From positions 744,001 to 808,000 of the forward strand of contig NZ_CP025198.1 in the NCBI RefSeq assembly GCF_003325455.1: 64,000 nt of DNA. Direction: 5' to 3'. This DNA comes from Acidipropionibacterium virtanenii. Lineage in GTDB: Bacteria > Actinomycetota > Actinomycetes > Propionibacteriales > Propionibacteriaceae. Of the stretch, positions 18,994 to 27,472 are shown piece after piece (position 1 is the stretch's first letter; the number at the start of each line of letters is the position of its first letter). The notes under the pieces are model-generated. The model ran no database searches. It was not told where the DNA came from and saw nothing but the letters and a program-made list of their open reading frames with translations. The translations under genes were made by a program, and so were the position numbers.

Positions 18994-19949
18994 CTGCGTC
19001 ACTTCAGGTCTACAGGTCGCTGCTGTCGCACCTTTACGGAGACACCAGTTCGGGGATGATCAAGCGCTCCGTGCCAGGACAGGCGTACGGGCTCCAGTAC
19101 GCCGTCGACCGGGAAAGCCATCGGCATCTCCTCCTGCCGATCGACGAGGACTACGCCTTCAAGCCGATCATCGGGGAGTCCCTCAACCTTGATGAGAGGA
19201 GGGACGACGGCGTCAGATACCTGGACCTGCACTGCGTCTCCGATGGTCACCGCGACGTGTTCGCGGCTCTTGCCGACGACATCATCAGACGGCTGTCGGC
19301 GGACGTGATCTCTGCGCCTGCCGAGATTCAGAACGCTCTTGAGGAATGGCGGCGTCTCCTCCGGCCGGCGAAGGAGATGAGCCCCGAGGCCAGCCGTGGG
19401 CTTTTCGGGGAGCTTGTCGTGCTGGGATGGCTGGCGCGTCGCAACCCCCAGTTCGCGGTGGACATCTGGACCGGTCCGAAAGGGGACTGCCACGATTTCA
19501 CGACTGTGAACGGGGATCTCGAGGTGAAGACCTCGTCGAAGGAGGGACTCATCGTCGACATCTCGAGCCTTCGTCAACTGGATGTGACAGACGGTCATGA
19601 CCTGACGCTGATCAGGCTCAACGTTGTCGACAGTCCCGACGGTCAGAGCATACGCGAGAAAGTCAATGAGCTGGTCGGGCTCGGCGTCCCGCAGTGGCCT
19701 CTGTTCCGGAAGGTGAGGGATGCGGGGCTCAATGTCAGAGACAGTCACGATTCTGTGAGATACGCGGTATCCACGGACGTCTCCGCGTGGAGGGTCACGC
19801 CAGAGTTCCCAGGACTGAGGTATGGCGATCTGCCCACTGAGTGGCGCGATGCCATCACGAAGGTGCGGTACACACTCGACCTGGTGTCCGCGCCCGGCCG
19901 GCTGGACGATCAACTCGATACGGTTCTGGACAAGGTGATGAGCGACTGA
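18990..19949 (+). CDS. PD-(D/E)XK nuclease-like protein (DUF4420 type)
   Basis: 319 residues. The core has RGLFGELVVLGWLARRN (first acidic residue, about 135-151), KGDCHDF (Asp, about 165) and LEVKTSSKEG (the E-x-K element, about 177), the spacing expected of a PD-(D/E)XK fold. Proteins of this type regularly sit next to Z1 helicase genes and are the presumed DNA-cleaving component. The GTG start overlaps the Z1 stop (GTGA), and its own stop shares an A with the GHKL ATPase start (TGATG). Cleavage activity is inferred from the motif, not shown. Confidence 0.85.
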   Translation: MTASLQVYRSLLSHLYGDTSSGMIKRSVPGQAYGLQYAVDRESHRHLLLPIDEDYAFKPIIGESLNLDERRDDGVRYLDLHCVSDGHRDVFAALADDIIRRLSADVISAPAEIQNALEEWRRLLRPAKEMSPEASRGLFGELVVLGWLARRNPQFAVDIWTGPKGDCHDFTTVNGDLEVKTSSKEGLIVDISSLRQLDVTDGHDLTLIRLNVVDSPDGQSIREKVNELVGLGVPQWPLFRKVRDAGLNVRDSHDSVRYAVSTDVSAWRVTPEFPGLRYGDLPTEWRDAITKVRYTLDLVSAPGRLDDQLDTVLDKVMSD

Positions 19950-21790
19950 TGATCCAACTCGACTGGGTGGCCAAGCCCTTCGGGCCCGGTGACATCGCGG
20001 GTGACGGCACGAAGAAGCTGTTGGGAACCAGCGTTGCGCCAGCGAGCCTCCTTCTTCGGGAGACCGCACAGAACAGCTGGGATGCACGTCGCAAGGGCCA
20101 CGTCCCTGAGTATCAGATGCGATTCAGAACCTTGGATGAGCGGGTGATGAGGATCCTTCGCCAGCAAGTCTTCACGAGGACTGCTCTGGGATCTGAGCTG
20201 GACAAGAGGCTGCATGCACCTTCGATGCAGGTGATCGAGATTCACGATCGTGGGACAACCGGCCTTGGCGGCCCGACACGCAATGACAAGCGTGCGCCGA
20301 GGGGGGAGACCACCAACTACAGAGACTTCGTCCTCACCGTCGGCGCACCGCGTGACCAGCAGTATGGTGCCGGAACATACGGTTTCGGGAAGACGTCAGC
20401 CTTTCGTGCCAGTCGGCATGAGACCATTCTCGTCTGGACTCGGATCGAACCGCAGCCTGGCCAGTTCCAGGAACGGTTCATCGCTATCGCAGTCAACAAG
20501 AGTTTCGAGGAAGGCGGCGTCAGGTACACGGGACAGCAGTGGTGGGGCCGCCGTGAGGAGTTCAACGGGATGCCCCGGGTCGAACCGGTTCTGGACGACG
20601 ACGCTCACGGACTGGGTGAGTCGCTGTTCGAGAGGCGCTTCACCGGAGACGAGACGGGTACATCGATCATGGTGCTGAATCCCCTGTTCGAGGACGGAAA
20701 TGACGATGCTATGGCACGTGTCACCTTCATCGAGGAGATCGCGAAAGCGGCCACCCGGAACTTGTGGCCGAAAATGATAGAAGGTCAGGCAGCAGATCGT
20801 CGAATGGGCATCAGCATCGTCGTCGACGGGCGACTGCAGAAGCTCGTGGGGGCTGCAGAGTCAGAGATCGTCGCAGCAAAGGAACGCTGTCTTGAAGCGA
20901 TCCGGAAGCTACAGGCGGGCGAGCCGAACGCGGATCTGCTCGTCGAGGACCGGGAGATCCGGTGCGGCAGGCCGAAGAGGTTGATCGGACGACTGGCCAT
21001 GACTGCACTTGCTGTACCACCCGGAGACCCGTTCAATGAGCCCGGCGCTGTGAACGTTGTGACGCTCATGAGGAGCAGCGCCGAACTGGTCGTCGAGGAG
21101 CGGGACTATCCCAAGACTCAGAACGGACGAGGTGAGTGGGTGGGCGTCTTCAAACCCGAGCTGGAGATGGATGAGGCTTTCTCCGCATCGGAGCCACCCA
21201 CGCACGACACGTGGAACCCTGGCGCCCTACAGGGATACAAGAAGACTTTCGTCAATATGGGCTTGATTAGGATCAAAGAGGCCGTGCAGAGCTTCCTCGC
21301 TCCTGAGCCGGATCCTGAGGTTGTCAAGGACCAGTCTTCGGCTGGTGAGTTGGCTGCTGCCCTGAGTGATCTGGTTGCCCCTGCCATGGAACCGGAGAAC
21401 GTGGTTGGGGGAAGAGGGGGGAAGGGGAGGAAACGAGTGAAAAGTAAGCGTGGGGGTACGCGCACCCGGTCCTCGAAGGTGGAGGTGAAATCTCATCGGC
21501 TGCTCCCCCAAAGACTTGGATCGGATCCAAACTCCGAAATGACCCAGTTTACCCTCCTGGCACGATCGGATGCCAAGGCTGTTCACGTCACGCCGAAGCT
21601 CTCTGTAGCGGTGGAAGGGAATCAGAATATTCAGGATGCCGAGGTATTTGTCGATTCCTGGGAGACCTCGGAAGGTGTGAGCTATTCCAATGATGGGATT
21701 AGAGTCGCATCTGGAGAGACGTTCACTGTGAACATCTGCTATCCCCGCGATGCTGCGATTGAGTGCAGCTTCCAAGGGGTGGATATCTGA
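19949..21790 (+). CDS. MORC/MutL-like GHKL ATPase of a restriction-type system (copy 1)
   Basis: 613 residues from the ATG that overlaps the preceding stop. The Bergerat ATP-binding fold is clear: motif I RETAQNSWDA (Glu38, Asn42, Asp45), motif II IEIHDRGTTGLGG (about 97-108) and motif III GTYGFGKTSAFRAS (about 142-155). The middle part (about 250-430) fits an S5-like transducer. A strongly basic linker (about 495-525) leads to a C-terminal beta-rich domain. This matches the prokaryotic paraMORC group described by Iyer, Abhiman and Aravind (2008) in restriction-modification neighbourhoods. Expected role: ATP-gated clamping and DNA or complex remodelling. Its first 60 residues match copy 2 at 53 positions by hand alignment, yet codon choice differs throughout. 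Confidence 0.85.
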   Translation: MIQLDWVAKPFGPGDIAGDGTKKLLGTSVAPASLLLRETAQNSWDARRKGHVPEYQMRFRTLDERVMRILRQQVFTRTALGSELDKRLHAPSMQVIEIHDRGTTGLGGPTRNDKRAPRGETTNYRDFVLTVGAPRDQQYGAGTYGFGKTSAFRASRHETILVWTRIEPQPGQFQERFIAIAVNKSFEEGGVRYTGQQWWGRREEFNGMPRVEPVLDDDAHGLGESLFERRFTGDETGTSIMVLNPLFEDGNDDAMARVTFIEEIAKAATRNLWPKMIEGQAADRRMGISIVVDGRLQKLVGAAESEIVAAKERCLEAIRKLQAGEPNADLLVEDREIRCGRPKRLIGRLAMTALAVPPGDPFNEPGAVNVVTLMRSSAELVVEERDYPKTQNGRGEWVGVFKPELEMDEAFSASEPPTHDTWNPGALQGYKKTFVNMGLIRIKEAVQSFLAPEPDPEVVKDQSSAGELAAALSDLVAPAMEPENVVGGRGGKGRKRVKSKRGGTRTRSSKVEVKSHRLLPQRLGSDPNSEMTQFTLLARSDAKAVHVTPKLSVAVEGNQNIQDAEVFVDSWETSEGVSYSNDGIRVASGETFTVNICYPRDAAIECSFQGVDI

Positions 21791-22683
21791 TGAGGGTCAT
21801 GCCGTTCCGGGCCCTACAGGACGACACGCTCGAGGAGCAGGTCCCTCGTATGTGGTTGAGGGGAAAGAGCTTTGAGGCCGGCGAGGACATCTCGGGCTGG
21901 GACTATCTCACCGAGATGAAGGTCGAGGGCCGGCTTGCGTATGATCCGGAGGAGCTGATTGTGCAGAGTGGCCTAGTTGGCTCCGAGCTGAGGCGCATGA
22001 CGGCAGTCATTCGTGCCGACTGTCCTGCCACGGGAGAGCGGTTCAGCGGGCTCTCCAGGATGGATCTCGCCCGACACGACGTCAGTCTCGCTCTGGAGAT
22101 TCCTGCTGGCACGGTCGCGGAGGAGCTTGAGGTTCAATATGAGATCGTGCTGAACGGACCGGACAGTGAGGCGACATCGAATCGCGCCGCGCACCTGAAG
22201 GGCAGTCGTCTCTATGCCGGTGGCAGGCCGTACAGATTCAGGCTCGAAGGCGACGGCTCACTGTTTCCCGTCGAGGCGGTGAGCTTCCGTGGCGGGGAGT
22301 TCCCGGCCCGGAGCGCCTGGCTCATCAAGTTCCAAGGAGAGGACCTCATTGCCCCGTTCATGGGCTCGGTGCGTCTCTTCGTAAATCGGGATCATCCCGT
22401 GTCGAAGCAGCTGATCGACACGGGTACCGGCCCGGCCAAGTCGGTGCTGATGCGCGACGTCCTCCTCCAGATGCTCGTGACGGTTGCCTCGCGACAGAAC
22501 GATGATGAGGTTCTCGATGATTTCCCGCAGGGGAGCACGGGTGCGGTTCTTGACGAGTTGTGCGCCAATTATCTTGACGAGCCTCTGCAGATGGCAGTGA
22601 ACGACATCCGGGAGACGCCGTACAGGGTGTTCTCGCAGCTCCAAGAATCCACCAGTTTTCTCGAGGGGGCTGAGAAACGATGA
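21790..22683 (+). CDS. Unknown island protein X, copy 1 (partner of GHKL ATPase)
   Basis: 297 residues. The start is the ATG within the TGATG overlap, giving MRVMPFRAL, which parallels MRLLPFRVV of copy 2. No recognised domain. The N-terminal two-thirds look like a beta-sandwich with a repeated aromatic/hydrophobic strand pattern (GWDYLTEMKVEGRLAYDPE; FPVEAVSFRGGEFPARSAWL), then SVRLFVNRDHPVSKQL, then helices. About half the residues agree with copy 2 by eye. Because it is always coupled to the GHKL ATPase here (twice), it is probably a structural or DNA-binding subunit of that complex; this is an inference from position only. Confidence 0.75.
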   Translation: MRVMPFRALQDDTLEEQVPRMWLRGKSFEAGEDISGWDYLTEMKVEGRLAYDPEELIVQSGLVGSELRRMTAVIRADCPATGERFSGLSRMDLARHDVSLALEIPAGTVAEELEVQYEIVLNGPDSEATSNRAAHLKGSRLYAGGRPYRFRLEGDGSLFPVEAVSFRGGEFPARSAWLIKFQGEDLIAPFMGSVRLFVNRDHPVSKQLIDTGTGPAKSVLMRDVLLQMLVTVASRQNDDEVLDDFPQGSTGAVLDELCANYLDEPLQMAVNDIRETPYRVFSQLQESTSFLEGAEKR

Positions 22684-23459
22684 CGGGGATGCTCATTCCG
22701 CGGCTGAGGTCTTCAGAGGCTATGAAGGAATTCTCAACGCATGCGAGGGCCTTGAGCGAGGGTGGCGACCCATCGGATTTCGTCGACACCGACGACCTCG
22801 GTGTCGCCAACCCGACTGGTGGTTCCGCACCGACACGGCAGCAGGTCAAGCAGTGGCGTGAGGAGATCGTCTCGCGCCTGGCTGGTCTTGATCTCTCCAC
22901 GCTCGACGGGCGTCAGCGCCATGGCCTGGTTCTGGGACGCGCCATTGCCGAAGTGATCAATCCGTGTAGGGCGGATGCAGCTCACGACGGTGTCTGGTCC
23001 TACTTGTCGTTACGGGTCTTCCCAGATGTCGTCCACGGTCGCTGGCCGGGGGAGAGGTCGCAGGGAAGCGTGAAACTCCCCGTGGATCGCTGGATCGGAG
23101 GGTCCGGGAACCGTGACCGGAACTATCTGAAGCTTGCCTGGAGGCGCTGGATTCTGCTCGGCGACATCATGCAGACCGCCTCGCCATTGTTCGGTGAGGA
23201 CGAGTTCGGGGCACTGCTCGAGCGCAGCGCTGTGGCCAGGAACAAGCCGCTGGTTCGCGAGGTAGCGAAGGTCGTCCTCGAGTACGGTCCCGACCAGCCG
23301 GGTGGAAGGTCGGAATTCGCACGGAAATTCATGAAGCTGGTCTGTATGAAGACAGGATCGTTGTACCTCGACATCCTCTCCGGGGACGAGATCCGCGACT
23401 TCGTGCAACAGGAGGCCGCCGGGGTGGTGCGCTCCAAGGCGCGTCGCGCCGTGGGGTGA
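22680..23459 (+). CDS. Unknown island protein Y, copy 1
   Basis: 259 residues, ATGA overlap with X. Mostly helical by composition. Strongly conserved segments shared with copy 2 are MLIPRLRSSEA (SVLIPRLRAGEA in copy 2) at the start, AHDGVWSYLSLRVFPD in the middle, GNRDRNYLKLAWRRW, and GGRSEFARKFMKL near the C-terminus. The Arg/Asp/Asn-rich central motif could be catalytic or DNA-contacting, but no family is recognised and no known nuclease signature is evident. Last gene of the seven-gene operon. Confidence 0.75.
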   Translation: MTGMLIPRLRSSEAMKEFSTHARALSEGGDPSDFVDTDDLGVANPTGGSAPTRQQVKQWREEIVSRLAGLDLSTLDGRQRHGLVLGRAIAEVINPCRADAAHDGVWSYLSLRVFPDVVHGRWPGERSQGSVKLPVDRWIGGSGNRDRNYLKLAWRRWILLGDIMQTASPLFGEDEFGALLERSAVARNKPLVREVAKVVLEYGPDQPGGRSEFARKFMKLVCMKTGSLYLDILSGDEIRDFVQQEAAGVVRSKARRAVG

Positions 23460-23598
23460 CCGGCCTCGGGCAGGTCGGAGGGTCGCGACGGCTGAAGGGG
23501 AGGGCCCTGTGCACGACGGCCAGTTGACAGAGTCTACTTGCTTGCGGGGAGCCGGTCCGACAGGTGGGCCCGTCTGGAAACTGGCCGGGCGCTGGGGC

Positions 23599-23604
23599 TA
23601 AGTT
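23599..23604 (+). promoter_or_regulatory. -10 hexamer for the second trio
   Basis: TAAGTT, 7 nt before an ATG that opens a 24-codon ORF ending exactly at the start of GHKL copy 2. The remainder of the gap 23460-23598 holds no gene that I can see. Confidence 0.4.
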
Positions 23605-23611
23605 TGGGCGC

Positions 23612-23686
23612 ATGGATCTTGCGCCTGAGCCGTGTTGCCCCGGTGGCAGCCATGATGCGCTTCGCTATGGGACGAGGACGAAGTAG
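23612..23686 (+). CDS. Possible leaderless 24-codon leader ORF before GHKL copy 2
   Basis: ATG at 23612 encodes MDLAPEPCCPGGSHDALRYG plus four more residues and stops with TAG at 23684-23686; the next base begins the ATG of GHKL copy 2. A -10 hexamer lies 7 nt upstream, in the position used by leaderless genes here. It contains adjacent Cys codons. The Shine-Dalgarno sequence of GHKL copy 2 (GAGGA, 23674-23678) lies inside this ORF, so translating it could control initiation at the ATPase gene. It may equally be a chance ORF in a short leader. Confidence 0.35.
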   Translation: MDLAPEPCCPGGSHDALRYGTRTK

Positions 23687-25501
23687 ATGATCGATCTTGA
23701 CTGGATCGCCAAGCCGTTCGGGCCGGGCGACATCGCCGGCGACGGCACCAAGAAACTGCTGGGGACCAGTGTCGCCACGCCCAGCCTGCTGCTGCGCGAG
23801 ACCGCGCAGAACAGTTGGGACGCGCGCCTGAACGGAAAGGTCCCCGAGTACCAGATGCGGTTCCGCCGCATCGACGGCAGAGTGGCCGCCATCCTGCGCG
23901 ACCACGTCTTCACCGGCACCAGCCCCAGCTCCGGCCTGGCCGCGGCGCTCGCCGACGACGGCGTCGAGGCCATCGAGATCCACGATCGTGGCACCTGCGG
24001 CCTGGACGGCCCCACCAACAACGACTCCCAGGTCGGCGAGAACGACCCCACCAACTACCGCGACTTCGTGCTCACCGTCGGCGCCCCGCGCAGCCGGGCA
24101 CTGGGCGGCGGCACCTACGGATTCGGCAAGGCAGCCGCATTCCGCGCCTCCACCTGCGGCACCCTCATCATCTGGACCCGCATCCAGAACGCCCCCGGGC
24201 AGTACGAGGAGCGGCTCATCGCCGCCGCCGTCAACCCCAACTTCCAGATCGGCAACCGGCGCTACACCGGCCAGCAGTGGTGGGGAGCACGGTCCGGGCC
24301 CACCGACTCCTCGGTGGTGCAGCCCGTCCGCGGGGCGGACGCCCGGGCCATCGGCGAGGCCGTGTTCGAGCGCACCTTCGGTCCCGAGGAGACCGGCACC
24401 TCGCTGCTCGTGCTCTCCCCGGCCTACGAGGACGGCCGTGACGCCTTCATCGCCGAGTCCCGCACCGCCGTCCCGGTCAACCTGTGGGCCAAGCGCGTGG
24501 CCGATCAGCCGCCGTGGCGCCGGATGGACATCAGCATCACCGTCGACGGACGCGACTTCCGCATCCCCGACGCCCAGGACTCCCGCGTCGTCGCCGCCAA
24601 GGAGGCCTGCCTCCAGGCGGTGCGCCGCGCCCAGGCGGCGGGTGACGGCGTCGAGGCCGGCGTTGACGTCGACCCGTCGGTCGCCGTCGAGGAGATCTGG
24701 TGCCGCAACCCCAAGACACTGGTCGGGCACTTGGCGCTGACCCCCTGTGCGGTGCCTCCCGGCGACCCGTTCAAGAGCAATGAGAACCGCGTCACGATGA
24801 TGCGCAATCAGGCTGAACTCGTCGTCGAGGATCGCGAATACCCCAGCTACCGGAACATGATCGGGGAGTGGGTCGGCGTCTTCAAGCCGGTCCGCGAACT
24901 CGACGGCGCTTTCTCGGCGTCCGAACCCCCGACCCATGACTCCTGGAACCCGAACTCGCTGGAATCGGCCAACAAGAGGCTGGTCAACACCGGTCTGCGA
25001 CGGGTCAGCGAGGAGGTCCGCGCCTTCCTGGCCCCCGCCGACGCGATCGACGACTCTCCCCAGGAGAGCACCAGCCAGCTCGCCACCGCACTGGGCGTGC
25101 TCTCCCGGCCGGTCGCGAAGACCTCCCCCGACGCCGGGTCCAAGCCCGGCAGGCAGTCCCGCGACGTCCGCGCCCGGACCTCCAAGGTCGAGGTCACCGG
25201 ATACGAACTGGTACCGCCGTCCGGTGACGGCGACCCGACGACCGCCACCACCCGGATCACCCTGCTCGCCCGCTCCGACGGCGATTACGTGCGCGTCACG
25301 CCCAAGCTCGACATCGGGATCGACGGGCGCAACTCCCTGGGCGATCCAGACGAGGTCTACATCGGGTCATGGACGACGTCGGAGGGCGTCAAGTACGACA
25401 ACGACGGGATCCGCGTGCGCTCCGGGGAGACGTTCACCGTCGACGTCTGCTACCCCGACGGAGTCGCCATCGACTGCACATTCCTGGGAGAAGATGCCTG
25501 A
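23687..25501 (+). CDS. MORC/MutL-like GHKL ATPase (copy 2)
   Basis: 604 residues, paralogous to the protein at 19949. ATP-site motifs are intact: RETAQNSWDA, IEIHDRGTCGLDG and GTYGFGKAAAFRAS. The middle region again has a Lys-containing NPKTLVGHLAL strand, suitable for an S5-type transducer Lys. The basic linker is shorter and less Lys-rich than in copy 1 (GSKPGRQSRDVRARTSKVE). The C-terminal beta domain matches with ITLLARSD and SGETFTVDVCYP. Third codon positions are almost all G or C, unlike copy 1, so the two trios did not arise by a recent tandem duplication. Its stop shares one base with the start of the next gene. Confidence 0.85.
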   Translation: MIDLDWIAKPFGPGDIAGDGTKKLLGTSVATPSLLLRETAQNSWDARLNGKVPEYQMRFRRIDGRVAAILRDHVFTGTSPSSGLAAALADDGVEAIEIHDRGTCGLDGPTNNDSQVGENDPTNYRDFVLTVGAPRSRALGGGTYGFGKAAAFRASTCGTLIIWTRIQNAPGQYEERLIAAAVNPNFQIGNRRYTGQQWWGARSGPTDSSVVQPVRGADARAIGEAVFERTFGPEETGTSLLVLSPAYEDGRDAFIAESRTAVPVNLWAKRVADQPPWRRMDISITVDGRDFRIPDAQDSRVVAAKEACLQAVRRAQAAGDGVEAGVDVDPSVAVEEIWCRNPKTLVGHLALTPCAVPPGDPFKSNENRVTMMRNQAELVVEDREYPSYRNMIGEWVGVFKPVRELDGAFSASEPPTHDSWNPNSLESANKRLVNTGLRRVSEEVRAFLAPADAIDDSPQESTSQLATALGVLSRPVAKTSPDAGSKPGRQSRDVRARTSKVEVTGYELVPPSGDGDPTTATTRITLLARSDGDYVRVTPKLDIGIDGRNSLGDPDEVYIGSWTTSEGVKYDNDGIRVRSGETFTVDVCYPDGVAIDCTFLGEDA

Positions 25502-26388
25502 TGAGACTGCTGCCATTCCGGGTAGTGCTGCCGCCGGCCGTCAGCTACGACGCACCGACCCTCGAGGTTGACGGCAGACGGTTCGGGCCCGGCGACCACG
25601 TCGTCGGATGGAACTACGTCACCGACTCCACCGTCCACGGCAGGGTCACGATCGACCCCGAGAAGGTCATCTCGCAGAGCGGCCTGAGCGCCGACGACGG
25701 GATGCGCCGGCTGCTCGCCGTGCTCCGGGTCGACTGCCCCTCCACCGGACGCCGATACCTGTGGGCCAAGCCCGTCGGCGTCGACCAGAGGGCCGTCGAC
25801 ATCGCCGTCGAGGTGCCCGCCGGCCAGACCGCCAATGACCTCGAGGTCCGCTACGAGGTGGTGCTGGACGGGCCCGACGGGGCCGCAGGGAACAACCGGG
25901 CCGCCTACCTCAAGGGCAGCCGACTGTTCGTCAGCGACGACCTGTACCGGTTCCGGCTGGAGGGCGACTCGGCCCTCTTCCCGGTCGAGGCCGTGAAGTT
26001 CCGCGGCGGCGAGTTCCCGGTCGGGAGCGCCTGGCTGGTGAAGTTTCAGGCCGAGGACCTCAACGCCCCCTTCCTCGGATCGGTGAGGCTCTTCGTCAAC
26101 CGCGACCATCCGGCCGCCGAAGCACTGCTGGGGGCCGAGAACACCATCGCCCAGCCGATCATGATCCGCGACATCCTGCTGCAGATGCTGATGTCGGTGG
26201 CGCTCAACACCTCCGAGGACGCCGTCGACGAGTTCGACGAGGGCAGCACCGGAGCGGCACTCGAGGAGCTGTGCGCCACCTACCTCGACGTCACCCTCCG
26301 CGGCGCCGTCGACCTGCTGCGAAGCGATCCCGGGCGGGTCTTCGCGCTGCTCCAGGCCGGAACCGATTTCCTCAAGGAGAAGAAGTGA
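25501..26388 (+). CDS. Unknown island protein X, copy 2
   Basis: 295 residues, start in the TGATG overlap. Same layout as copy 1: GWNYVTDSTVHGRVTIDPE, an RVDCP block, YEVVLDGPDG, FPVEAVKFRGGEFPVGSAWL, SVRLFVNRDHPAAEAL, then a helical C-terminus with DEGSTGAALEELCATYLD. The FPVEAVxFRGGEFP and SVRLFVNRDHP segments are the best conserved between copies and so are likely functional surfaces. No known family assigned. Confidence 0.75.
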   Translation: MRLLPFRVVLPPAVSYDAPTLEVDGRRFGPGDHVVGWNYVTDSTVHGRVTIDPEKVISQSGLSADDGMRRLLAVLRVDCPSTGRRYLWAKPVGVDQRAVDIAVEVPAGQTANDLEVRYEVVLDGPDGAAGNNRAAYLKGSRLFVSDDLYRFRLEGDSALFPVEAVKFRGGEFPVGSAWLVKFQAEDLNAPFLGSVRLFVNRDHPAAEALLGAENTIAQPIMIRDILLQMLMSVALNTSEDAVDEFDEGSTGAALEELCATYLDVTLRGAVDLLRSDPGRVFALLQAGTDFLKEKK

Positions 26389-27167
26389 GCAGCGTCCTGA
26401 TTCCCCGGCTGAGGGCCGGTGAGGCGATCCAGCTGTTGGCCGACCACGCCCGGCGCCTCGGCGAGGGAGCGACCCCCGAGTACCTCGTCGACACCACTCA
26501 CATCACCACCAGTGATCCCGCCGCAGGACCGCTGGCCCCGGCCGCCCAGATCGATGCCTGGCGCGACGGCGTGGTGGCCCGCGTGTCCGGGTTCGACCTC
26601 ACCACCAAGGCCGGACGCGACGGCTACGGCATGACGCTGGGCAAGGCCCTGGCCGAGGTGATCAACCCGATCCCCTCGGACGCCGCCCACGACGGCGTGT
26701 GGTCCTTCCTGTCACTGCGGGTCTTCCCGGATCTGGTCTACGCCAGGTGGCCCGGAGAGACGATCGTCGGCGAGCTCCGGCTGCCCGCCGACCGCTGGAT
26801 CGGCAGCCAGGCCGGCAATCGCGACCGCAACTACCTCAAGCTCGCCTGGCGACGCTGGACGGTACTGGGAGACGTCATGGAGAGCGCCGACCCGCTGATG
26901 GGCGAGGCGGAGTTCGGACGCCTGCTGGAGGATCGCGCGTCCGTGGCGCGTGACCGCCGCCTGGTGCGGGAGGCCGCCGCCGTGGTGGTGAAGTACGGCG
27001 CCGACCAGCCCGGGGGGCGCTCTGAGTTCGCGCGGAAGTTCATGAACCTGCTATCGGCCCGGACCGGCTCGATGCTGCTGGACATTCTCACCGACGACGA
27101 GATCCACGACTTCGTGGAGGAGGAGGCCTCGAGCATCGTGCGGCGGAGGGCCCGTCGCGGAGTGTGA
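26385..27167 (+). CDS. Unknown island protein Y, copy 2
   Basis: 260 residues from the GTG overlapping the preceding stop (GTGA). Shares with copy 1 the opening LIPRLRAGEA, AEVINPIPSDAAHDGVWSFL, RVFPDLVYARWPGE, GNRDRNYLKLAWRRW, DQPGGRSEFARKFMNL and an acidic C-terminal helix ending in a run of Arg. The conserved Arg/Asn/Asp cluster suggests nucleic-acid or phosphate contact, but this is speculative. It closes the second trio; no hairpin terminator follows. Confidence 0.75.
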   Translation: MSSVLIPRLRAGEAIQLLADHARRLGEGATPEYLVDTTHITTSDPAAGPLAPAAQIDAWRDGVVARVSGFDLTTKAGRDGYGMTLGKALAEVINPIPSDAAHDGVWSFLSLRVFPDLVYARWPGETIVGELRLPADRWIGSQAGNRDRNYLKLAWRRWTVLGDVMESADPLMGEAEFGRLLEDRASVARDRRLVREAAAVVVKYGADQPGGRSEFARKFMNLLSARTGSMLLDILTDDEIHDFVEEEASSIVRRRARRGV

Positions 27168-27472
27168 TCGGGCTCTGGCCTTCGTGCATTGTTTGAGCTC
27201 TGTGCTCTGATCTGAGCTGCCCCAGATTCCCAATGTGGAGTCCGGGGCGGTGTCATGTGCGGGCGTGGTGATGCCGGACAGCGGGAGCCGGCCGGAGGGG
27301 GTCGACCGGCGGGAGCCGACCGGCGGCAATTTCGGGAGTTGTCCACAGATTTCTGGACAGACTCTGGAGTTTCTTGCGGTGCGTCTGCCATTCTTCGGTC
27401 ATGGTGCGGGCTGAGGGGTGGGCGGTGTGGTCGGGACGTGCGCGGTCGGGAAGCGTGCGGTCGACAGGACGG
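27168..27472 (+). other. Intergenic stretch between the island and a lipoprotein gene
   Basis: About 305 nt without a convincing gene. It contains a direct repeat CGACCGGCGG (27303-27312 and 27317-27326) and a small palindrome TGTCCA-N8-TGGACA (27340-27359) that could be an operator for the downstream lipoprotein operon. A longer open frame from 27374 runs through the second half but has no coding character before the signal peptide. Confidence 0.4.

Noticed and set aside
23460-23598. TTGACA at 23524 as a -35 box
   Set aside because: No -10-like hexamer stands at a proper distance downstream of it.
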